This document shows positions 34,412 through 45,400 of a DNA stretch of 64,000 bases, piece after piece; position 1 is the first letter of the stretch, and every line of letters starts with the position of its first letter. Source of the DNA: Ulota crispa. Its lineage: Eukaryota; Streptophyta; Bryopsida; Orthotrichales; Orthotrichaceae. The DNA lies in assembly GCA_963920765.1 (NCBI GenBank), contig OY987251.1, positions 3,908,501-3,972,500 of the forward strand, written 5' to 3'. The notes beneath the pieces are model-generated. The model had not been told where the DNA came from, ran no database searches, and saw only the letters and a program-made list of their open reading frames with translations. A program made the position numbers and the translations under genes.

Positions 34412-37400
34412 GTGAGTGTCCTTCAAAACCTCGCCACTCTCATCACTTAACTTTGTGGAGAACTCTATATTTCTTCTTTTGATGGCTGAGACACCTGAAA
34501 TAGCCATTTGCCGTTTTACCGCGGAGAGCGAGGTTGCTGCAGTCAGGTTTGGTCAACTCCGTTCAAGAGTGTCTGTGCTTGGATAGGGTTTTTGTCTGAA
34601 TACGATGCCAAGCACTCTTTTGTTGTCATCCTGTTTATAGCAGGTGTACATTTTTGACCAAGTCAATGTGTTAGGCTGTTGGTAGTAGTTGTCGCAGAGG
34701 TCCATGCTACTTGTCTTGATACCGTTTTGTCGTTTGGTACTTTGCCTGATGTTCATAGTTGAGGCTACTGGAGGAGAGGTTTGGCTCAAATGTGAGGGTT
34801 TTTGTGAAAGCTTTGATGTTTCAATCATAATGTTATGGTCGGATCTGGTTGGGGAGACTTTGCCATGAGCAAAATGAGGTTGGGAGCATTACGGTTGCAG
34901 CTCACGGAGTGGCTGGGTCTTTGTAGTGATTTTGCAAGTTGGATTGTACAGCTTGTGAGATTCTGTGGTTGTTGGTTGTCAGGCGATTGTGTGATGGTAG
35001 AGGATGATGTTCTAGCAGTTTGGGTAGAAGTAGCGTTTAGGGTGAAGTAATGTTTGGTGTTTCTGTGTGACTTGTTTAAGTGGACAATTTCTCTTTGGAT
35101 TGATTGAATTTGTTGTTCTTAGATTGTTTGAGATTGCTTGGTACTTATTCTTTTGTTTTAGCAATTACGGTTCTAGCATCTTAGTGGATGTTGCATCTGG
35201 CTATGTGGTGAGTAATTTTAGGGTGATGCTTAGTGCAACTTTACAGCAAATTCTAGAGAGGCAAGTGGTGACCATCTAGTTATTGTTGTAGCATAGCCGA
35301 TCTGATTTGTACTTAGCAATGCTGATTTTACTTTGTTGGCTTTGAAGGTTCTGGGTGATGGGTTTTTTTCCTTAGCATTGATAAAGGAGAATTAGGGTTT
35401 TGCTGAGACTATGACAAACACATTAAAGAAGAGGGTGGTATGCTGTCATCAAGTGATTTGGCATTTGCTCTAGTCCTGGAATTGCAAGGATGAATTGCAA
35501 GGTGGATTATGGAGACCCTAAGCTTTTGTCATGCAAGATTCTTTGTGTTTTTATTTGAATTTTGCTTTAGTGTCAAATGATGTTTTGTACTAAGTTGGCC
35601 AATATGATGCTTTGCTTGTGATCTTAGTTTTTTTTTTTTTTTTTTTGAATCTTTGATTTGTTTGATACAATTGAAATGAGCCCATAGTTAATTGATGTGG
35701 GTTGAGCATAGGTATGTGTCACTTGACGTAGTTTTGGTACTATGACGGTCTAGGTTGAAGCACGTTCACAGTTTTTGTGAATGGATGAATCTCTACCCAC
35801 TTTTGCATTTTACAACCGATTGAGTCAATGAAACTGCACCTTTTGAGTCCTCGACAAAATGTATTGCTAGCTGAATTTCGCAAGCATACAAAGTTGGAAA
35901 TGTTGCATTTTCTTGAGGATTACTTTTGGCTTCTCAAAGCTTGAAATTAGATGTGTGCTATTTGTACATCAGCTTTTTCAGCTTTTTCATCTAAAAGCAC
36001 TCCTCAATGAGCTTTTGATTGTTGCCTTTTTGGTTCTTTTGTTCCTGACACCTCCTTTGAGGAGAAAATTTGCATGTTTACCTTTGTTGAGAGCGTTGGT
36101 TGAAAGGATTAGGCTTGTGGTTTAGTAACCCGTGGGGAGTTGTGTTGCCTAATGTATTGGCGTTGACTACACGCTTATTGAATGTTTTGGTGCACCCTAT
36201 TTGGATATTCTCATTTTTGAAAACATGGTTGTTCTAGCCCATTCTATTTGTAGTCATGCTCATTGACGTAGGAAAACCTTCTCACTAGGATTAGTACATT
36301 GGGAATCTTACGGTTCTTCCCTCTTTTGTATGTGTGTTTTTGAGTTTCCAAGTCTCGTTCTTGCGCTGCGTGCTGAATCTACAAGCAAAAGGAAAAAGAG
36401 TGTTTGTTTGTTTGGAGAGGAAATCATCTAGAAGTCCAAATTTTTCTCATTTGGAAAATTGCGCGTCTATAGATGGAGGATTTGTGTTGATTTCCCATGC
36501 TTGATGCATGATTGGTATTTCTTTGTTTGATTTGTGTTTGGAGTGGATTGGCCGAGATTGTTGCAGGTTTAATGTAGACTAAATGCCAATTACAAGGTGT
36601 GGAATTAGGATTCAATAAGGAGGAGCAGTTGTATGGCCTACCTTGATATGACAAGTAGCCTCTTTCAAATTGGCTCTAGATTTATCACAAGGAAAGCCAT
36701 AGTAGCAAACAACACTTTGTTTCTCATCCACCAGTGACAGAGGTTTTATCTTTTGATCTCAATGCTTGAAAATGTTAGAAGTTATACAAAGGAAGTACAA
36801 AAGTTGTTAGAAATTATGTCTTGCGAGACCATATTAGGTAAATTGGGAAAAACAAAGGTCTTATTTTGTACTATACCTCAAACCCAAAAAGTAACTTTAA
36901 ACCAGATTCAAAGGTATCAAATTCAATCTGATTCACTAAGATTTTTTCCCTCCCAAATTCCTCCTTTCAGGTGAGGGCTTGTGTACCAAAAAAAACGTTG
37001 GAGCTCAAATTAAGGTGATAACCTTAATCTGAGCAAGTCCCAAAATGTGTTGTTTTTCCCAATTTAACTAATATGGTGTTGTGCTCTATATGAAATAATT
37101 GTCCATTGTCCTCTTTATGTAAAGAGCAGCATGAAGCACTATTTTCTAGGTGTTTTTGCTGTAAAGTGTTAGGCAACTTTAAGTTGTTGAAGATTGAATG
37201 ATTTTGCATGTTGTATAGGACAGTTATTAAGGGTTAAACTTGTTTGGCAGGTGATGTAAAATTGCTTGATTTGTTGAGTGATTGTCCTCACTTCTTTTTA
37301 AACGTATGAAATTTGTAGAAGATAATTTTTGGGTGACAACTATTTGAGTCAGCATTGATTTTGGTTGTCCAATCCTCAAGCAAGCACAAGGACTGCTTGT

Positions 37401-39385
37401 AGGGTGAGGCCCTAATTGTCAAGGCTAGCGTATTGGCAAAATTCAGAGATTGAAGTATTTGTTTGAAGAAGGTTAACCCAAACTAACACAAGAAAGCGCT
37501 TTTGAGGTCTTCCCTCTCTTGGTATTGTGGTAGTGGAAGTCAGCAAATGGCTTGGATGGAATGGTGGAATCATTTTATTGCAAGTAGAAGACCAGATCTT
37601 GAATGTCAAGTAGGGAGGACATGCTTTGTAGTGATGTTATAATTATGTGAATAATAGTTGTTTTAAAACATGTGTCTTTGATCACCTGTCTCTTTTGTGG
37701 GTTCAGTTGAGAGGAACACTAGATGCAAGGGGCGATACTTGCATGAGGAGGAACATTGAATTTAAGAGGCAATGCTGGCTATGGTCAATCCACATGTTGT
37801 TGGTTTTTTATTAGGACTTAAAAAGATGATGTTGAACATGTCCATGTATACAAAGTTGTGGGTGGGTGGCTTTACTTGCCAATTTCAAATGTTATGTTGC
37901 ATTAGCTTGTTTGAGTTGGAACACATGGATAGGTGGTAAAGTACGTGACGTGTTTAGGTAATGGGAAGTTGGTTGGTGATTGGTCCTTGCATGTGGGAGT
38001 ATTGGAGATTTTGGTTTTGTGAGAGGTGATGTTGAGGATGTGGGTGTCGAGCTTGGCAAAGTGAGATCTTGCTTCCTAGAATTTCCTTGGTGTAATGTCT
38101 TGTATGTTGTTGTGGTTTTCTTGTTACAAAATTGTTTGTTGTTGAAGGGTACAAAGATATCATATGATTTGGTGCATCATTTGTAATGTTTTTCATTGAA
38201 ACCCTTCACCATTGCAAAGATCTAAAACAATGATTTTATGGCAATTAGAAGTGTTGCAAGACTTAGTATGGGTGTATTGTGAATGGTGATTTAGTATTGG
38301 GAGAAGAGTTTGTACTATGCAATTTAGAGTGTGCATTCTTCAACTTTCTAAAGGTTTGATATTATTGTTTGATGCTGCATTCATTGTTTTGATTATAATG
38401 CAAGGATTATTTGAAATGTACTAGAGAGGTAGTGATGTTGTGTTAGGTGATGTTGTGTTAGGTGATGTCCTATTTCTATTATGGAGAGTGGTTGCCATTT
38501 AATCATAAATATTTTTGTTGCCTCACTATCCAAGGTTTTGGACTTATGTTGATGAGCACATATTATGTGGTATTGATTGCTTAGGTGTTCATGTAAATGG
38601 TTTGTTAGTATTGGGTGGTGTATTATGCCAATCTTGGATTTATTATGCAAACCTTGATTATTTGAAAGGTCCCTCGCTAAGCATAAATATATTTTTTGAA
38701 AGGACTTATTTTAGACATTATAATAAATGAAGATACTAAATTATGATAATTGGTAACAAAGACCAAGGCTAGGATCTTACAATTTTTGAGGCATAGTGAT
38801 TTTTATTGGCAGTTTGTAATGATTATCACAAAGATTAATGTGAAAGCATTGGATTATAACTTTGGATGTCTTCATTGTAAAATTTTGTTTTCTATATTGA
38901 GAGATGTTATTGTGTGAAGTAGTGCTTAAAGTATGTTGGCATTTTTGCATGGTCTTGGGTGTATGCGGTAAATTTATGTTGAAAGGTTTGAAGGTTGATA
39001 TGCCACCATTTTCCTTGACAAGTTGCAAGCTTTATTGGTCTTTAATGATTCAAATAAAAATGAAGTCTTAGAGTTCATTGGGTGCAACACAAATTTGAGC
39101 TGAAGATGAATGCCACTTTTTTTTTATTGGGTGTTTCATGTGCATGCATAGTTGTCACTTGTTGATGGAATTGTTGGTTTTTGATATGTAGAATTCCCAC
39201 CATGTGCTTGAAGAATGTTTAATGTAACTTGATCTGTTTGAAATTTGTTATTATTCATTGCTCAACTATTTTGGTGAGCATGTAATTAGCAAAGTTTGTT
39301 TTGTATATTACAATATTGCATGTGTTATGTTTAAGCAATGGTTGCGTTTCACTAATCATGTTGATACCTTCATTTCAATTTTCAG
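34412..39385 (+). other. Inferred leader intron of the kinase-NLR gene
   Basis: Between the donor at 34412 and an acceptor at 39384-39385 (CAATTTTCAG) the plus strand is markedly rich in T and G, as plant introns are, and holds no credible coding exon. A TIR MITE sits at 36829-37076. If transcription starts elsewhere this may be plain upstream DNA; transcript data would settle it. Confidence 0.35.
36829..37076. mobile_element. TIR MITE, 248 bp
   Basis: The ends CCATATTAGGTAAATTGGG and, inverted, CCATATTAGTTAAATTGGG extend about 28 bp (through AAAAACAA). One copy only was seen. Confidence 0.6.
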
Positions 39386-39460
39386 GTGAAAATGGCATGA
39401 TTTGAGGTCAAAGTTCTTGGAATTTACAAATTGTTTTTTGTGACTTTCATCAACTATTTG

Positions 39461-42400
39461 ATGGCCAAACTTGTGAGAGTTGTGAAGGCTCTTGTATCAA
39501 AATTGTCAAGAGGGACAAATGGTTTGGGACATCCTTCTGCCACAAATAACAATGGTGTAAATGTGGAGGCTAGTCCTTTGGAAAATCTTGGTATTGGAAG
39601 ATGTGGTGGTGAAAGGTCAAACAATGCAAGAGGTTCTAGAAGTCTTTCCATGGAGCGGAATATTGGGGAGAATACAAGATCATCCAACCAAGGTCTCTTT
39701 GACTTGTCCAATGATGGTGGAGATGTGGAAATAGTCTCTATCAAGCTACCTTCCACTTTAGAAAGTGAGGATCCCTTCTTTCAATGGTATGAAGTGCAAA
39801 GCAAGAAGGTTGACCAAATATTGGCACAAGGTGAGAGGCAAATGTTGAATGCAAAGAAATGCCAGCATATGATCAAGAAACTTCGAGAAGCAGTGGATTT
39901 GATGTTGAAGATGATACGTGCATCTAGAAGAGCCAAGGAGTTCAATTGCATCTTGAAAGATCTATATCGAGTTGCCATGAAGGCATTTGCATTAGTAAAG
40001 AAGTGTGGAGGTGAAGACTTGGTTGTTGGAGCTGTTTATCAATTGGAGAACCAAGAATCCTTTCGAGAGTTGTTGTTGGAGTTGGAGTGTTGCTATAATG
40101 CATCATGTGCCTTGATCCATAAGATTCAACCTAAGTATGAGGTTAGGTCTTTGGACTTTGGTAATGCATCATATGTGGATGTTGAGCTTGATCAAGCAAC
40201 ATTGAAGGGGATGTTGGAGAATGTTGAGATTGTATCTCAAGCATCAAATGAGTCATCCAAGTTGAAGAAGTATCTGTTGAAGAGATTGAAGGACTTGGAG
40301 GAAGTACAAGGAGGTGAGTTGGACACATTGGAGTTTGCAGATTGTGGCGCGTTTGAGAAAGGCAAACAACTAGGTGAAGAGGGAGGGTATGGTTCAGTTT
40401 ATGAATCAAAGTGGTTGGGCTTGCCATGTGCTACTAAGGTCTTGCGTAGTGATGGAGATGAATGTGATGAGATGACTATGGCCAATTTTCGCAAGGAAGC
40501 AAGTATCTTGGCAGGCTTGAATCATCCAAATCTTGTAAAGTTCATGGGGATGGGAGTAGGTGACAAGGGATGGCCATTTTTGATGATGGAGAAGATGGAT
40601 AAGAGTGTGGCAAGCTTGATGAAGGAACACATCGAGGGAGATGGATATGGTCTTCCGCTTGATGTAGCAATTGATATCATCCAACAAGTAGCAAGTGGCA
40701 TGTATTACTTGCATGACATGCATGTTGCGCATCGTGACTTGAAGCTCGAAAATGTGTTGTGGATGAAGTTAGATGGGGGTGAGGAGTGCCATTCAAGTTT
40801 TGGTGGCTTTGGTAGTGTGAACTTGACGGATTTTGGGATTTCCAAAATTGAAGTGGGGGATGAGAGCTTGGTAGAGGCAGACAATATGGGCACCACAGTT
40901 TATAGGGCCCCGGAGACAATGAGAATATGTGGAGGTATGAAGGGAAGTTATTTTGCAGCGGATGTGTATTCATTTGGCATCATGTGTGCTGAGTTGTTGT
41001 ATGGGGTAGTGGAATTTGAACAACCATATGATTCTTGGAAGGACTTGTACAAGAAGATTGAAGGTGGCATGTGCCCCAAATTGCCAAGCGGTTGTGGAGA
41101 ATTTGCTACTTTGATAAGGCAATGTTGTTCTTTTCATCATGTGGAAAGGCCAACGTTTTTGGAAATATGGAAGCAAGTCACATGTTTGAAGACCAGCTAC
41201 TTAATAGGAGAGGAGTTGTGTTCACTCACGTGCTGTACAGACAAGGTATTATGGGGAATGTGTTTGCTTGAATGTTGTACAATATATGATGTTTTACCTT
41301 GATGAGGATTGAATTTAAATTTCATTTGTATTGGCTGTTTAAGCATTGAGTTGTTGGTGTTAATATCAAAAGGTGGGTGTTGTAGGTAAATGCAAGTGAG
41401 CAAGCTGAAGTGCATTCAAAGTTGTATGGTGTTGATGAGAAAGTCAAAGAGGTGCAAGTCTGTCTTGAAGGAGTAAATACTTTGGGCATTGTGGGTATGG
41501 GAGGAGTAGGTAAAAGCACTATTGCTCAAGCTATATTTGATGCAAAAGAAGGCAACCAAAAATTCAAGAAGAGATGCCTTCAGCATATTGGAATGCTTGG
41601 AAGTGATGAAGAATGCTTGGCAATATTGGAGAAGATGTTGGAGAAGTTGGATGTGAAAGTGAAAGTGGAAGACTTGGTGCATGGGAGAAGGGAGTTGGAG
41701 AAGGCCTTGAAAGAGAGCAACATCCTCCTCATATTGGATGATGTATGGAATGGGATCCATCTTAGCAACATCATTTCTCCAGGCACTTTATTGTTGTGTA
41801 GAAACTCAAGGTTGATTGTGTGTTCACGCAATTGGGATGTGATAAAAGATCATGCGGAAAGGAGATATGATATGCAACCATTGAGCGACAAAGAGTTGTG
41901 CATGAAGTTGTTCACTATGCATTGCTTTGGTGGTAGTGAGGGTGGCGTTCCAAAAGAGTTGGTTGAAGTGGGTGAACAAGTTGTGGAAGCTTGTAAGGGC
42001 TTGCCTTTGAGCTTGAAGGTACTTGGTGCATTCTTGCGTGGAAAGGAGAGATTGAGGAGTTGGGAGAGAGTGTTGCAGCGATTGAAAAGAGGGAGGTCAC
42101 CACAAGGTGGAGATGATTGGAGGATATTTGAGGTGTTGAAGATAAGTTTTGATGGGTTGGAGGAGTTGGAAAAGAGGATATTTTTGGACATTTGTTGTTT
42201 TTTCCTTGAAGATGTGTATGGTGAAAGGTTGTCAATAGACCATGATTGTTCCAGACAACTCACCCATGGAGAGAGTGCATTGATCAAAGCATTTGAGATG
42301 TTGATACATCGTTCGCTATTAGAAGTACATGATGGTATGTTAGGAATGCATGATCAACTTCGTGACATGGGTCGCAAGATTGTGGAGTGGAAGGTTCATG

Positions 42401-45400
42401 GTCAACATGGTTGTAGCGTTGGAGAGACAAAGTATGGTGGTACTCGACTTCATCATCTTGGTTCAAGAGAACTTGAGCAAATGAAAGAAAAGGTGAGGGC
42501 GTTCTATAAGTTTGATATGGCATGTTGTTATTTGGATGAAAATACTTTGAATTTGTTAATGCATAGAAGGTTCATAATTTCTTATTTTTGATATGTGGTT
42601 ATTTCATTAATTGGATAGCTTGAATGTATTTTGACATGATTGATTTTCAAATGGGTAGATTAATTGATGTGTTTTACAATTGGATTTCTAGGAGCTCATT
42701 ATGTGAAATGTTGTGTGTGACTAGAATTTTGATTTTGGGAAAGTTGAAGGCATTTCATGTGAAGTGTTGAGAGACAATGCCTCTTTGGAGAAGCTTTTGA
42801 TGGAAGGAGCATGTTCAAAATTGCGTATTTTGCTAATTCAAACAGGTATGGATGGACAAATTGCTTAATGGATGCTATGAAGTATTACATTATTTGGAGA
42901 AATTTGATGATGGTATTTAGCTAGATTTGATAAGTGTTAGCATGTTTATACACAAAGCTCTTTGCACATCAAAGAAATGTGTATGATATGAGTATTTAGA
43001 CTTGTTTTTCTTATGTGACAAGATTGGTGCAAATTCTATTAAACAAGAACATTGATTTATTTCACAAGGCTTGTGTCTCAATGTGTTACAATATTCTAAA
43101 TAAAGAGAAGAGGAGTTCTTTGCATTTTTTACTTTGTACAAGTTTCATGTGTAACACTCAAGTTCTAATAAATAATGACAAGCTTGAGGTTAAAAGAATT
43201 TGCAAAATGTAATGATGTTTTTAAAACTATTATTGTTGTGAATATTGTATTTGATTTTTGCATATGTATGTGTGTTGTTGCAAAATCTAAGGGTTTTTTA
43301 TATAAATTGTCAAATGTAGATTTCAAGAAAGTACCATTGAGCTTCACTAAATTGACAAGTTTGACAACATTGGAACTTTTCGGTGCTCAAATGGAAAGGT
43401 TACCAAAGGGATTGAAATATTTGAAGCTTGTGAGGTTTTTAAGACTCAGATTATGTGGCAAGTTGAAGTTTCTTTCCAAAGAATTGGCACATATGACATC
43501 TTTGACATCACTTGATTTGAGGGGGTGTTCCATACTATCGGCAATACCTAAAGAATTGGGGAACTTGTCATCTTTGACATCACTTGATTTGAGTGAGTGT
43601 TCCAAGCTATCAGCAATACCCAAGGAATTGGGGAACTTGTCATCTTTGACATCACTTGATTTGAGTTGGTGTTCCATACTATCAGCAATACCCAAGGAAT
43701 TGGGGAACTTGTCATCTTTGACATCACTTGGTTTGAGGGCGTGTTCCAAACTATCGGCAATACCCAAGGAATTGGGGAACTTGTCATCTTTGACATCACT
43801 TGATTTGAGTTGGTGTTCCATACTATCAGCAATACCCAAGGAATTGGGGTACTTGTCATCTTTGACATCACTTGATTTGAGTGAGTGTTATGAGCTATCA
43901 GCAATACCCAAGGAATTGGGGAACTTGTCATCTTTGACATCACTTGATTTGAGGGAGTGTTCCAAGCTATCAGCAATACCCAAGGAATTGGGGAACTTGT
44001 CATCTTTGACATCACTTGATTTGAGTTGGTGTTCCATCTTGTCAACAATACCCAAGGAATTGGGGAACTTGTCATCTTTGACATCACTTGATTTGAGTGA
44101 GTGTTATGAGCTATCAGCAATACCCAAGGAATTGGGGAACTTGTCATCTTTGACATCACTTGATTTGAGGGAGTGTTCCAAGCTATCAGCAATACCCAAG
44201 GAATTGGGAAACTTGTCATCTTTGACATCACTTGATTTGAGTGAGTGTTCCAAGCTATCGGCAATACCCAAGGAATTGGGGAACTTGTCATCTTTGACAT
44301 CACTTGATTTGAGTGGGTGTTCCATACTATCAACAATACCCAAGGAATTGGGGAACTTGTCATCTTTGACATCACTTTACTTGTGGGGGTGTTCCAAACT
44401 ATCGGCAATACCCAAGGAATTGGGGAACTTGTCATCTTTGACATCACTTGGTTTGAGTACGTGTTCCATACTATCAACAATACCCAAGGAATTGGGGAAC
44501 TTGTCATCTTTGACATCACTTGATTTGAGTTGGTGTTCCAAACTATCGGCAATACCCAAGGAATTGGGGAACTTGTCATCTTTGACATCACTTGATTTGA
44601 GTAGGTGTTCCATACTATCAGCAATACCCAAGGAATTGGGGAACTTGTCATCTTTGACATCACTTGATTTGAGTAGGTGTTCCATACTATCAGCAATACC
44701 CAAGGAATTGGGGAACTTGTCATCTTTGACATCACTTGATTTGAGTAGGTGTTCCATACTATCAGCAATACCCAAGGAATTGGGGAACTTGTCATCTTTG
44801 ACATCACTTGATTTGAGTGAGTGTTATGAGCTATCGGCAATACCCAAGGAATTGGGGAACTTGTCATCTTTGACATCACTTGGTTTGAGGGCGTGTTCCA
44901 TCCTATCAACAATACCCAAGGAATTGGGGAACTTGTCATCTTTGACATCACTTGGTTTGAGGGCGTGTTCCAAACTATCGGCAATACCCAAGGAATTGGG
45001 GAACTTGTCATCTTTGACATCACTTGATTTGAGTTGGTGTTCCAAACTATCGGCAATACCCAAGGAATTGGGGAACTTGTCATCTTTGACATCACTTGAT
45101 TTGAGTAGGTGTTCCAAACTATCAGCAATACCCAAGGAATTGGGGAACTTGTCATCTTTGACATCACTTGATTTGAGGGAGTGTTCCAAGCTATCAGCAA
45201 TACCCAAGGAATTGGGGAACTTGTCATCTTTGACATCACTTGATTTGAGTTGGTGTTCCATCCTGTCAACAATATCCAAGGAATTGGGGAACTTGTCATC
45301 TTTGACATCACTTGATTTGAGGGCGTGTTCCAAACTATCAGCAATACCCAAGGAATTGGGGAACTTGTCATCTTTGACATCACTTGATTTGAGTGAGTGT

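Noticed and set aside
39431-39460. Extension of the kinase-NLR start upstream of 39461
   Set aside because: The ten upstream codons contain no ATG; the first ATG in frame is at 39461.
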